Shown: positions 51,347 to 59,778, counted from the first letter of the stretch. The stretch is 64,000 bases of DNA from Gemmatimonadota bacterium (GCA_029879725.1 JAOUPR010000003.1:1-64000); one strand, 5' to 3'. A program made the numbers and translations. Notes: generated from the sequence alone by a model not told the origin.

Positions 51347-52527
51347 CAGAAGCTCTGCACCAGGCTACCCATCACCAGCGACCACCCGTCCACGAGCACG
51401 AAGAGGAGGAGCTTGAAGGGGAGCGACACCATCACGGGGGGAAGCATGAACATCCCCATGCTCATGAGCACCGACGCCACCACGAGGTCGATGACCACGA
51501 AGGGGAGGAAGACGGCGAACCCCATCTGGAACGCGCTGGTGAGTTCGGACGTCACGAAGGCCGAAGCCACGGTCACCATGGGGATGTCCTCGACCGTCTC
51601 GGGCGCGGGCCCCTGCTGCATCTGCACGAAGGCCACCAGATCCTGCTCGCGGGTGGCCTCCAGCATGAAGTTCCTGAAGGGAACGGCGGCCGCGCGTAGC
51701 ATGTCCCCCTCGTTCATCTCGCCCGCCACCCACGGCGCCAACGCCGTCTCGTTCACCTCCTGCATGGTAGGCGCCATCACGAACCCGGTGAGGAGGAGCG
51801 CCATGGCGGCCAGCAGGTGGGCGGGAGGCGCGGTCTGCGTCCCCAGCGCCTGCTTGAGCAGATGAAGAACGATGAGGATCCTGGTGAACGACGTCATCAG
51901 GAGGAGGAGCGTGGGGAGGAGCGTCAGGAACCCGATGAAGATCACCGTGCCCACGGGACCGCTGATCTCGAGCGGGTTCTGATCCTCGTCACCCAGGGTG
52001 AGGTTCATCCCGGGAAGTTCGTCCAACACGCGGGGGACGGTGGGCTGCCGGGGTTCGGCCACGGTGGGCTGATCCGGCTGCCGCGCACCCTGCTGTTGCG
52101 CCCCGAGCGGCGCGGCCCCGAACGGTAGTGCCACCAACGCCGGCACGAGGAGCATCAGGCTGCGCAGCCCCGCGACCTTCCGGCCCGCACGCTCGAGGAG
52201 GAGCGGGAAGCTGCGTCCGTCCACGGACGTGGCTTCGGGCGCGGCGGAGGCGTCGTCTTCGGCTGCCTTCCCCGCCTCGTCGAGGTCCACGTCCAGGAGG
52301 TATCGGACTCCGCCGTCTCCGTACGAGACCAGCGCCGTCCTGCCTCCCACGCGCACCGTCGCCAACCCCTGGCGCGGCGCCAATCCCACTCGGGACAGGA
52401 CCTCGATGCGGGTGTGTTGGTTCGAGCCCCCACTCCGCGGGGCCACCCGGCGGGCCACCTGGGCCAGAATGACCACCAGTCCGAGAACGAAGGCCAGCGC
52501 TGCGAACACACCGAGAGCTGCGGGCAT
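51346..52527 (-). CDS. fliP: Fused FliO-FliP flagellar export protein
   Basis: This 393-residue protein combines two usually separate proteins. Residues 1-115 match FliO: one membrane helix (3-26) and the IEVLSRVGLAPRQGLATVRVGG domain. Residues 122-145 are a signal-like hydrophobic helix (the N-terminus of normal FliP), followed by a proline-rich linker and the FliP gate core from about 185: FLTLLPTLLLLMTSFTRILIVLHLLKQALG, AMALLLTGFVMAP and MGMFMLPPVMVSLPFKLLLFVLVDGW. FliO assists FliP assembly, so a fusion is plausible. No stop or frameshift separates the parts. Confidence 0.9.
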   Translation of the reverse strand: MPAALGVFAALAFVLGLVVILAQVARRVAPRSGGSNQHTRIEVLSRVGLAPRQGLATVRVGGRTALVSYGDGGVRYLLDVDLDEAGKAAEDDASAAPEATSVDGRSFPLLLERAGRKVAGLRSLMLLVPALVALPFGAAPLGAQQQGARQPDQPTVAEPRQPTVPRVLDELPGMNLTLGDEDQNPLEISGPVGTVIFIGFLTLLPTLLLLMTSFTRILIVLHLLKQALGTQTAPPAHLLAAMALLLTGFVMAPTMQEVNETALAPWVAGEMNEGDMLRAAAVPFRNFMLEATREQDLVAFVQMQQGPAPETVEDIPMVTVASAFVTSELTSAFQMGFAVFLPFVVIDLVVASVLMSMGMFMLPPVMVSLPFKLLLFVLVDGWSLVMGSLVQSF

Positions 52528-52529
52528 GG

Positions 52530-52904
52530 TCAGGCGGCGCTTCCTTCGGAGCCGAACCCCTGGGGCCGGACGATCCTGGTGATCCGAATGCCGAACTGCT
52601 CGCCCACCACCACCACCTCACCTTCGGCGAAGCGGCGGTCGCCCACGAAGACGTCCACGGGCTCGCCGGCAAGCCGCTCGAGCTGGATCACGGACCCCCT
52701 TCCCAAAGCCAGGATCTCCTGGACGGACATGCGCGTCCGACCCAGCTCGATGGCCACGGGCATCTGGAGATCGTACAGGAGGGACAGCGCGGACGGGTCT
52801 CCCCCCGCGGCCATTCCGGCGGCCAGCTCATCGAAGTCGGCGGCGGCCGCCATGTCGCTGATCATATCCTCGGGAGGGAATACGGGCTGATCGTTCGGGT
52901 CCAT
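52530..52904 (-). CDS. fliN: Flagellar switch protein FliN
   Basis: This 124-residue C-ring protein has the SpoA domain: LQMPVAIELGRTRMSVQEILALGRGSVIQLERLAGEPVDVFVGDRRFAEGEVVVVGEQFGIRITRI. With FliM it forms the base of the C-ring. The 40-residue N-terminus is acidic and short. It starts 32 bases after fliM ends and 2 bases before fliP begins. Confidence 0.97.
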   Translation of the reverse strand: MDPNDQPVFPPEDMISDMAAAADFDELAAGMAAGGDPSALSLLYDLQMPVAIELGRTRMSVQEILALGRGSVIQLERLAGEPVDVFVGDRRFAEGEVVVVGEQFGIRITRIVRPQGFGSEGSAA

Positions 52905-52936
52905 TGTGCAGCTTCCTCAATCCAATGTGGTTGGTG

Positions 52937-53956
52937 TCAGTGGTCGTTCTCGCGGCCCGCCTCGATGAGGTCCTCGGGCTCGGGGTCTACGTGGTCCGTC
53001 ACCCGCACCGCCAGGCTGTTTCCCATCCGTCCGGGCGTGCCCTGGAACCGGCGCTGCCCCGCCACGAAGAGGTCGAGGCGGGCGTTGGGAGAGAGCCCGG
53101 TCTCGAGCACGCCGCCGGGAGCGAGGCTCGCCAACGTGCCCAACGTGGCATGGAACGCCGGGAAGCGGGCACCCACCGTGATGCGGGCGTCACGCACCGA
53201 CTCTTCCAGCTGGTCGCGGTCGTGGGCTCGCTCCTCCGGAGTGCCCAGAAGATTCTGCGTCCTCCTCTTCGAGGCGCCGGTGAAGAACTTCTCCACCGTG
53301 ACGAAGGGGAGGCACACCAGGAAGAGCGAACTCGAATCCCCCGTGTGCGCCTCGATGTTCGCCACCAGGACCGGATCCTCACGGTTGGCGGCCTGGAGCA
53401 TTTCGGGAATCGATTCGAAGGAGGTGATCTGCAGATCCATCTGCACGTAGTCCGCCCACACCTCCATGAGATGATACGTGGCGCGTTCGGCCACCACCTC
53501 GACGAACTTCTTCTCCATCAGGCTGAGGGGCCGGTCGGGAACTCCGTGGCGCCCCGTCCCACCCAGGAGCCGGTCCACCAGGAAGTACGCGAACTCGTGA
53601 CCGAAGTCGATCACCCCCTGCTGTCCCGACGTGCCCACGTCGATGATGTAGGAGGCGCACGGAGACGGGAGCGCGAGCATGAACTCTCCGAAGGTGAGCT
53701 GCTCCACGCTCTGCAGTTCGAGTTCGACCTGGTCCCGCACTCGCGTCGTGATCCATCCCTCCAGCGACTTGGCCAGGAGGCCATACATGGCGGTCAGCGA
53801 GCGCTTGCGCTCCTTGGAGATCCGGGCCGGACGGCGGAAGTCGTAGAGCTGGACCTCCGGAATGCCGCGCGAAGGGGATCTCGCCTCCTGGGCCGCGGGC
53901 GCACCTCCACTGAAAAGGAGGTCGATCTCGTTCTGTGAAAGGCTCTCGTTGGACAC
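52937..53956 (-). CDS. fliM: Flagellar switch protein FliM
   Basis: This 339-residue protein begins with the CheY-P-binding motif LSQNEIDLLF, then has the CheC-like middle domain (residues about 50-230) and a C-terminal SpoA domain (KSVRDARITVGARFPA... and a domain ending near VRVTDHV). It starts at GTG. FliM transmits CheY-P binding to rotor reversal; the partner CheY is at 24531-24905. It follows fliL by 4 bases. Confidence 0.97.
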   Translation of the reverse strand: MSNESLSQNEIDLLFSGGAPAAQEARSPSRGIPEVQLYDFRRPARISKERKRSLTAMYGLLAKSLEGWITTRVRDQVELELQSVEQLTFGEFMLALPSPCASYIIDVGTSGQQGVIDFGHEFAYFLVDRLLGGTGRHGVPDRPLSLMEKKFVEVVAERATYHLMEVWADYVQMDLQITSFESIPEMLQAANREDPVLVANIEAHTGDSSSLFLVCLPFVTVEKFFTGASKRRTQNLLGTPEERAHDRDQLEESVRDARITVGARFPAFHATLGTLASLAPGGVLETGLSPNARLDLFVAGQRRFQGTPGRMGNSLAVRVTDHVDPEPEDLIEAGRENDH

Positions 53957-53960
53957 TTGA

Positions 53961-54488
53961 CTACTGGATCACGAACTGGGGAATGAAGATGTGGCGGACC
54001 ACGTGGTCCCCCATCACACGCTGGATCGCGATCATCATCTCCTCCACGAGCACCGGACGCAGGCTCATGTCGGAAAGCTCCTCCACGGTCTTTCCGCCCA
54101 ACACCACCACCAGGGCGTCGCGGAGCGCGATATCACGGGCGGACAGGACGTCCACCTGCTCGGCCTGGAAGGTCTCCAGGGCTATGCTGGTGAGGAGGAA
54201 GCGCGCGCCCCGCGATCCCGCGGGATTGACCACGAGGTTGTCGATGACGTGCAATGCCGCCTCGCCACCCTCGCCGCCCGAGCCGCCCCCTTCACCGTGA
54301 CCGCCCCCGCCTTCCGGCGACTGTGCCATGGCCCGCTCCGCGAGCATGGGAGCCACCATGGGGCCGAGAACGGTCATCCCGGCCGCTCCACCGCCGCCGA
54401 TTCCCACGAGGGCGATGATCAGGGCCGGAAGAATTCCGCCCTTCTTCTTGCCGCCTTCCATCTCTTCCAGAACGTCGCTGTCCGCCAT
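53961..54488 (-). CDS. fliL: Flagellar basal-body protein FliL
   Basis: This 175-residue single-pass protein has a cytoplasmic N-terminus, one helix (LPALIIALVGIGGGGAAGMTVLG), a glycine/glutamate-rich linker and the periplasmic FliL domain (DNLVVNPAGSRGARFLLTSIALE...). It supports the stator around MotAB. The ATG at 54488 has AAGGAG 9 bases upstream. It is the first gene of the export and switch operon, 60 bases from the sigma54-type promoter. Confidence 0.92.
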   Translation of the reverse strand: MADSDVLEEMEGGKKKGGILPALIIALVGIGGGGAAGMTVLGPMVAPMLAERAMAQSPEGGGGHGEGGGSGGEGGEAALHVIDNLVVNPAGSRGARFLLTSIALETFQAEQVDVLSARDIALRDALVVVLGGKTVEELSDMSLRPVLVEEMMIAIQRVMGDHVVRHIFIPQFVIQ

Positions 54489-54547
54489 CTTCCGGAACTC
54501 CTTCGTGTTTGCCCATTACCGCGGGTACCGTCGCACACCCTTCCCAT

Positions 54548-54564
54548 TGGCATGGGCCGTACCA
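54548..54564 (-). promoter_or_regulatory. Sigma54-type promoter of the fliL operon
   Basis: The 17 bases TGGTACGGCCCATGCCA on the minus strand are identical to the fliA site at 44994-45010, and they fit the -24/-12 pattern (GG and GC 12 bases apart). The site lies 60 bases before the fliL ATG. Confidence 0.72.
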
Positions 54565-54602
54565 CATGGATCATGCGACTCGGACCCGACTTCATTACGA
54601 TC

Positions 54603-54723
54603 TAACACATTGTGGCACAATTACTTATGTGAATATGGACTTTGCGTAGGGAAGAATCGTCCGGGTGGACTCGGGGAGCGATGCGGAAGGGATTGCCGCT
54701 CCCGACGCGGCGATTATTTCCGG
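54603..54723 (-). promoter_or_regulatory. Candidate activator region upstream of fliL
   Basis: The blocks TAACACATTG (54603), GCGGAAGG...TTGCCG (54683) and ACGCGG-N7-TTCCGG (54705) align without gaps to those upstream of fliA, with a constant offset of 9554. A CACA...TGTG dyad at 54616-54631 replaces the TCACG...CGTGA dyad seen near fliA. Confidence 0.5.
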
Positions 54724-54730
54724 GTACGAC

Positions 54731-54764
54731 ATGCCCCCGCCCCGGACTTCCGGGACGGGGGCAT
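54731..54764 (-). terminator. Long hairpin after flgE, possible terminator
   Basis: ATGCCCCCGCCCCGG pairs with CCGGGACGGGGGCAT over 14 of 15 positions around a 4-base loop. It is 53 bases downstream of the flgE stop. No U-run follows on the minus strand, so ordinary intrinsic termination is uncertain; it may stabilise the 3' end or limit read-through into fliL. Confidence 0.5.
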
Positions 54765-54816
54765 GCGGATCCCCAGGGGGAACCGGACCGGGCGCCGGCG
54801 AAAACCGGCATCATGG

Positions 54817-56064
54817 TCAGCGCTTCAGGGATACCACTTCCTGAAGCATCTCGTCGGACGTGGTGATGACCCGAGCGTTGCTCTGGAAGCCCCGCTGTGC
54901 GGTGATCATCTGAGTGAACTCCTGGGCCAGGTCCACGTTGGACATCTCCAGGGCGCCCGAGGTGATGGTCGACTGGCTTCCCTCCCCCGGGTACCCGAGG
55001 ATGGGCGACCCGGAATTCGAAGACACCTGGTACATGTTGTCTCCGCTCCGGATCAGACCCGCCGGGTTGTTGAAGTCCGCCAGCACGAGCTGCGCCAGCG
55101 TGAGCGTCACGCCGTTGGTGAAGGAGCCCGTCACGGTACCGGTCTGGTCGATGGAGAAGCGCTCCAGGTCACCCATGGTGTACCCGTCCTGCTCCTTCAA
55201 AACGGCCGTGGACGGCGCCGCGAACTGGGAGAGCCCCGCGATGGATCCGCTGGCTCCGAAGTCCATGGCCACCGTGGTATCCACCGACCCGTTGGTGGGC
55301 GTGAACACGAAGGGCGTGACCGGAATCGGATCGGTGAGCCGCCCCTGGTTGTCGAAGGTCAGCGTCCCCAGATCTCCGGACACCACCGTCCCCCCGGTGA
55401 CCGAGGCCTGATAGTCCCAGGTGGTCCCCGACGTCTTGGTGAAGGTGAGGGTCATCTCGTGCGTGTCGCCGATGGCGTCGAACACGGTGATGGTGGTCTC
55501 GCGCGTCGACCCGATGGGATCCGCCCCGTCCAGGTTCCCCGCCAGGGCGACCTCGGTGGTGGCTCGCGCGGCTGACTTCTGCCCGAAGGGGAGCTGGATG
55601 TCCTGGATGGCATCGCTGAGGATCCCGTCCGTGGCGATCCGGCCCTGAACCACGAAGCCGTTGGTGGACGCCACCAGCCGGCCGTTGGCATCGAGCTGGA
55701 AGTTGCCCGAACGGGTGAAGAAGTTCTGGGTCCCGTCGGACGCAACGAAGAAGGCCTCGCCCTGGATGGCCAGGTCGGTGCCCACACCCGTGGACTCCAG
55801 GTTCCCCTGGGTGAAGAGCAGATCGATGGACCCGATGTTCATCCCCAGGCCCACCTGGATCGGGTTCACGCCTCCGGACACGTCACCGGAGTCTCCCGGC
55901 GGACGGCTGGCGCCCTGGAGGAGCTGCGCGAAGCCCTCCTCGAACGTGACCCGGCTGGCTTTGTAGGCCGTCGTGTTCACGTTGGCGATGTTGTTTCCGA
56001 TCACGTCCATCTTGATCTGATGGTTCCGGAGGCCGGACACGCCGGCGAAGAGTGAACGCATCAT
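54817..56064 (-). CDS. flgE: Flagellar hook protein FlgE
   Basis: This 415-residue hook protein has the N-terminal LFAGVSGLRNHQIKMDVIGNNIANVNTTAYKASRVTFEE and C-terminal NVDLAQEFTQMITAQRGFQSNARVITTSDEMLQEVVSLK rod-hook motifs, with a FlgE D1/D2 middle. The start could be either of two adjacent ATG codons (56064 or 56061). It follows flgD by 15 bases and ends the operon that begins with fliF, off the right edge. Confidence 0.97.
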   Translation of the reverse strand: MMRSLFAGVSGLRNHQIKMDVIGNNIANVNTTAYKASRVTFEEGFAQLLQGASRPPGDSGDVSGGVNPIQVGLGMNIGSIDLLFTQGNLESTGVGTDLAIQGEAFFVASDGTQNFFTRSGNFQLDANGRLVASTNGFVVQGRIATDGILSDAIQDIQLPFGQKSAARATTEVALAGNLDGADPIGSTRETTITVFDAIGDTHEMTLTFTKTSGTTWDYQASVTGGTVVSGDLGTLTFDNQGRLTDPIPVTPFVFTPTNGSVDTTVAMDFGASGSIAGLSQFAAPSTAVLKEQDGYTMGDLERFSIDQTGTVTGSFTNGVTLTLAQLVLADFNNPAGLIRSGDNMYQVSSNSGSPILGYPGEGSQSTITSGALEMSNVDLAQEFTQMITAQRGFQSNARVITTSDEMLQEVVSLKR

Positions 56065-56079
56065 GGTGTGTGATACTCC

Positions 56080-56769
56080 TTACAGTGTGTTGGATGGATC
56101 CTGCTGCACGATGATTTCGACGACATCCGCAAGCGGGATCTCCAGATCCCCTGAGAACAGCACCGGTCCCTGGGGACCGTATCGCAACCCGTCGACCCGG
56201 GTGCGAGTGAAGGTCTGGACCTGAACGGGCTCCCCCGACAGGTCGTTCACATGGAGCTCGTAGCGATACCGGCCGGGGGCCAACCCGTCCGTCGCGGATC
56301 CGAGCTCGATCTCCTGGCGGCCACCGTCGACGGGGCCGACCTGACGAGATCCGACCTTCTCTCCGTTGGCGTCGTAGATGTCCAGGGTGGCCACGCCCCC
56401 CTGTCCCGCCACGCCCACCGTCACGGATTCTCCGGCCGCACCCGTGACGTCGACGGTATCGCCGATCACGAGCACGGACTTTCCCAACACGCCCACCGCC
56501 GCGGTGTTGTTCAACGCGGTGGCCATGAGTGTATTCGTTTCCGTCTGCGCCTGGATGTTCTCATTCACGTTGATGAGCTGCTCCAGACTGGAGAACTGCG
56601 CCAGCTGAGCCGCGAACTCCTCGGGATTGCTCGGGTTGAGCGGATCCTGATGGCGGAGCTGGGCCACCAGGAGTTGGAGGAATTCCTCCTTTCCGAGATG
56701 CCCCGGCGCCCTCGCGTCCGTCGCCTGGATGGGCTGCCCGTAGGTAGCCGCCATGTCCGTGTAGATCAC
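56080..56769 (-). CDS. flgD: Hook assembly scaffold FlgD
   Basis: This 229-residue hook cap has the conserved N-terminal EFLQLLVAQLRHQDPLNPSNPEEFAAQLAQFSSLEQL, then a Tudor/Ig-like pair of domains (DIYDANGEKV, APGRYRYELHVND). It is needed for hook polymerisation. The start overlaps the fliK stop (ATGA). Length is typical. Confidence 0.96.
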   Translation of the reverse strand: MIYTDMAATYGQPIQATDARAPGHLGKEEFLQLLVAQLRHQDPLNPSNPEEFAAQLAQFSSLEQLINVNENIQAQTETNTLMATALNNTAAVGVLGKSVLVIGDTVDVTGAAGESVTVGVAGQGGVATLDIYDANGEKVGSRQVGPVDGGRQEIELGSATDGLAPGRYRYELHVNDLSGEPVQVQTFTRTRVDGLRYGPQGPVLFSGDLEIPLADVVEIIVQQDPSNTL

Positions 56770-58733
56770 CGATTCCTCCTCTGCTGATCCCTGCGGGACT
56801 GCTGAAATTCACCGTCTGCGCCGTACCGGGGATTCCGGCCCTGGCGGGAGGACGGGTCCCCCGTGCCTTCTCGATTCCCACTCGTGGGGTCCCCACCCGA
56901 CAGGAGGGCGCGCATCACTTCCGCGGCCCGGTCGGAGCGACTCCCCATGAATCCACCGGTGTCCGCCTCCGAGCCGGCGGCGACGCCGTTCACCGCGATC
57001 CTTCCGGCGTCGAAGCCACGGGACTCCAGGGTCCGCTGCAGCTCGTCGACGCGGGCACGGAGCTCACGGGCCTGCACCGGGTCGGCCATGTCCACCTCGG
57101 CCCCCACGAGCCGGTTGGTCAGATCCACGCGGACCTGTTCCGCCGACCCGGCGGTTCCGTCCAGACGGATGGCCACCCGGTTGGGCGCGATCCCCTTCAG
57201 GAGTTCCCGGGCTTCCATGATCTGGTCGACGCGGGTGAGGGGGTCGGGGCCGGCGACTTCCCGGACCGCATCGGCCCGCAGGGAGCCCATGTCCCCGGCG
57301 CGGGCGAGAAGCTCCGCTGCCGCGGCACGCATCTCCACCGTGCTGCGCCGGGCGGAAGACGCATCGGCCAGGTCGGCCGCTTGCACCGCCTCCTCACCGG
57401 ATGGCGACCGCCGGTCCCTCCCCGATCCGTTGGGCGACCCATCACTCCTCCCGGACGTGCCGGCGAGGGTGGGTGGGGCGTGCAGAGGTGTCCCCGGCGA
57501 GGAGCCACCATCGGTGCTCGCCACCGCGGAGCCCGCGAAATGGAGATCCTCGGGACCCCGTACGGACACGACCGGCGGCGCCGAACGTCGGGGAGTGACC
57601 TCCGCGACGGCCGGTGCCGGTGAGCCGGAAGCCGCCAACGAAGGCATGCTGCCGGGTCTCGGCACCCGGGAAACCCGGGCCGTGGTGGCCACGTCCGCCA
57701 CCTCCGCCACCCGAGCCACGCGGACCCGGCGATCTTCGGCAACCGGAAGCGCCTCTTCGGCGGACGGCAACTCCACATGACCCGGATCCATGGCGCCCAG
57801 AGTGTGGAGTCCCTCCTCGCGGGCGACCTTTTGCAGCCGTTCGTACGCCTTCCGATTCCCCCACGAGCCGTCCACCATCAGGTCGGCGGCCGCGCCATCC
57901 TTGTGGAGGGAATCGAGGGTCCACGTCACCACGGGTCCGGTGCGGGTGCGACCCTGCCCGTAGAGATACCGCTGCCGGGCCGCGCTACGCGCACCCTCCA
58001 CCAACTCCACGCGATGTCCGTGCTCCGACGCCATGCGGTCGATGACCCGCTCCAGACGGACCTGGAGGTCCGGGTCCAGTCGGTCCCAATCGCGGTCGAC
58101 CCGCTCCACGGACGCGAGTTCGGCGGCTCGGGCACCTTCGGACCCATCGACCTCGCCGACGACCATCTCCGCTTCGATCGTCTCACCCTCGAGGCTCGCC
58201 GAGTCTGCCCGGGCGACCGTGCCGGCCGGGAGGGTCACCACCTCGGAAGCAGCATCGGCGGCCCCCTCGACGGGTATGTCCCGGGACTCGGCCGCACGCG
58301 TGAGGCCACGGATGCCCGGACGGAGGTCGCTCCCTCCGATCCCGGAAACGTCCACCGGTCCGCGCGCGCCCTCGGGAAGCGAGGCGGTGCTCAACACCGA
58401 CTGCGTCCACCCTGCGGGAAGCGTGCGGAACTCCCCACCGACGGCCAGGTCCGGCGCCGCGACGTCCGGCTCGACGTCCGGCTCGATGTCCGCCGCGACG
58501 TCCGCCGCGAGGGCTCCCTCCGGAGGCGGGACCGTTCCGGATCCACCGAAGACGCCACCTCGATTTCCGGCCGGGATGGGGGCACCCCCATTTCCCAGGA
58601 TCGAAAGAATCAGGTTGGCGAACTCGGGGGATTCCACGGGAGCCGTCTTCGCGGCGCCCGCCTGGGACGTGGGGTGCGCCAACCCACCCGTCGGGGCCCC
58701 CAGGATGAGGGGGAACAGGGACACGATCATCAC
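56766..58733 (-). CDS. fliK: Hook-length control protein FliK with an embedded M15-type metallopeptidase domain
   Basis: This 655-residue protein is placed between the motE-like gene and flgD. Its residues about 500-585 match the FliK C-domain (LLKGIAPNRVAIRLDG...VRVDLTNRL...LQRTLESRGFDAGRIAVNGV), which signals to FlhB. Residues about 218-325 look like a peptidase of the M15 (VanY/L-Ala-D-Glu endopeptidase) type: SLHKDGAAAD fits S-x-H-x-x-G-x-A-x-D (H277, D284), followed by a D316-P-G-H319-x-E321 site, with GRTRTGPVVT before it. The rest is Pro/Ala/Gly/Arg-rich linker. Normal FliK has no such domain. The hydrolase activity is inferred from motif completeness. Confidence 0.88.
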   Translation of the reverse strand: MMIVSLFPLILGAPTGGLAHPTSQAGAAKTAPVESPEFANLILSILGNGGAPIPAGNRGGVFGGSGTVPPPEGALAADVAADIEPDVEPDVAAPDLAVGGEFRTLPAGWTQSVLSTASLPEGARGPVDVSGIGGSDLRPGIRGLTRAAESRDIPVEGAADAASEVVTLPAGTVARADSASLEGETIEAEMVVGEVDGSEGARAAELASVERVDRDWDRLDPDLQVRLERVIDRMASEHGHRVELVEGARSAARQRYLYGQGRTRTGPVVTWTLDSLHKDGAAADLMVDGSWGNRKAYERLQKVAREEGLHTLGAMDPGHVELPSAEEALPVAEDRRVRVARVAEVADVATTARVSRVPRPGSMPSLAASGSPAPAVAEVTPRRSAPPVVSVRGPEDLHFAGSAVASTDGGSSPGTPLHAPPTLAGTSGRSDGSPNGSGRDRRSPSGEEAVQAADLADASSARRSTVEMRAAAAELLARAGDMGSLRADAVREVAGPDPLTRVDQIMEARELLKGIAPNRVAIRLDGTAGSAEQVRVDLTNRLVGAEVDMADPVQARELRARVDELQRTLESRGFDAGRIAVNGVAAGSEADTGGFMGSRSDRAAEVMRALLSGGDPTSGNREGTGDPSSRQGRNPRYGADGEFQQSRRDQQRRNR

Positions 58734-59311
58734 CTACCTCCACGACCTGTGAGAAGCACCCGGCTCAGGGCCGCGGCGCGGTCCGAGTCGAAGGTGCCGA
58801 GTATCTGGGCGGCCTGTCGCTCGCTGAGTTGCAGTAGAACGGCCGACACCTCGGCATCGCTCATTTCCGCCAGGACGTCCGACGCGTCGGCGGGCTTCAT
58901 GGCGGCGAAGATCTTCGCGAGTCTCCGGGTGCCTTCCGCGTTCATCGCCGGCGCCGCTTCTTCCGCGGGCGCCTCCGGTTCGGTTCCTTCGGCGACCTGC
59001 ACGCCCTCGTCGGCACCGACGCTCTCCGCGCCCGCCGACAGCGTGTCGGACACCTCGACCTCCGCGTGTCCACCATCAGCCACTCCGTCGGCGACGGGCT
59101 CTTCCTGGCCCAGGGGGAGCTGGACGGCCCCGTGGTCGTCTCCGGCGGCCATGGCGGCGATCTCCATCTCCGCCTCGGCGGCGGCGAGCGAGTCCGCCAC
59201 CATCTTCTCTCTGGCGGCGACGATCTCGTCCTTCAGGCGCATCCCCTGGATGGCGCCACCGGCTCCTGCGCCGATGGCCAAACCCACCACGAGGGCAAGG
59301 AACATCTTCAT
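58730..59311 (-). CDS. MotE-like flagellar chaperone
   Basis: This 193-residue protein has an N-terminal membrane helix, a coiled-coil or acidic linker and a C-terminal MgtE-N-like domain (RLAKIFAAMKPADASDVLAEMSDAEVSAVLLQLSERQAAQILGTF), as in MotE/YlxF proteins that guide MotC or FliK-related functions. It lies between fliJ and fliK with ATGA overlaps on both sides. Its exact role is not established here. Confidence 0.82.
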   Translation of the reverse strand: MKMFLALVVGLAIGAGAGGAIQGMRLKDEIVAAREKMVADSLAAAEAEMEIAAMAAGDDHGAVQLPLGQEEPVADGVADGGHAEVEVSDTLSAGAESVGADEGVQVAEGTEPEAPAEEAAPAMNAEGTRRLAKIFAAMKPADASDVLAEMSDAEVSAVLLQLSERQAAQILGTFDSDRAAALSRVLLTGRGGR

Positions 59312-59778
59312 GCTTCGTTGTCTCCCTTGGATCCCGTGCCGCTCCGTCCATGGCGGGTCAGAGCGACTTCATCCATGGTCTTCTGTTCCAACCGCGTTTG
59401 TTCACCGTGCCACTGCTGGAGGCGCCTCTCACGGAGCTGGCCGATGGCGCGCCGCTCCTGTACGGCCTCGTGATATCCCTTCATGGACTCCACGACCTGC
59501 TCGTCGGCCTTCCGGCACTCGCCGTCCGCGGCGCTGATCCGTGCGTCCACCTGGCCCACCACGTAGGCCAGGTTCTGGAGGTGCCCCACCGCGCCACCGA
59601 GTCCATGGGCGGTGGCCAGGCGCTCGCGCCCGGCCGCCCTCGCCGCCTCGAGATCCTCCCGCGCCGTGCGGGCGGCATCGGCGTCCATCCGGGCCCGTGC
59701 CAGTCCGCGCGCCCTCTCGTTCTCCCGCTCCTCCCGGAGTTCGAGGACCTTCTGGAGGGAAAACCGGAACGCAGCCAT
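59308..59778 (-). CDS. fliJ: Flagellar export protein FliJ
   Basis: This 156-residue coiled-coil protein begins FRFSLQKVLELREERENERARGLARARMDADAA, typical of FliJ, and remains helical to QLRERRLQQWHGEQTRLEQKTMDEVAL. It links FliI and FlhA at the export gate. It starts at a TGATG overlap with fliI and overlaps the next gene by ATGA. The assignment is supported by position between fliI and the motE-like gene. Confidence 0.92.
   Translation of the reverse strand: MAAFRFSLQKVLELREERENERARGLARARMDADAARTAREDLEAARAAGRERLATAHGLGGAVGHLQNLAYVVGQVDARISAADGECRKADEQVVESMKGYHEAVQERRAIGQLRERRLQQWHGEQTRLEQKTMDEVALTRHGRSGTGSKGDNEA

Larger units (their letters stand above)
54489..54816. other. Regulatory intergenic region between flgE and fliL
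   Basis: No gene is supported in these 328 bases. From the fliL side the region contains a sigma54-type promoter (54548-54564), conserved upstream blocks (54603-54723), and a long hairpin (54731-54764) close to the flgE stop. Confidence 0.7.
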
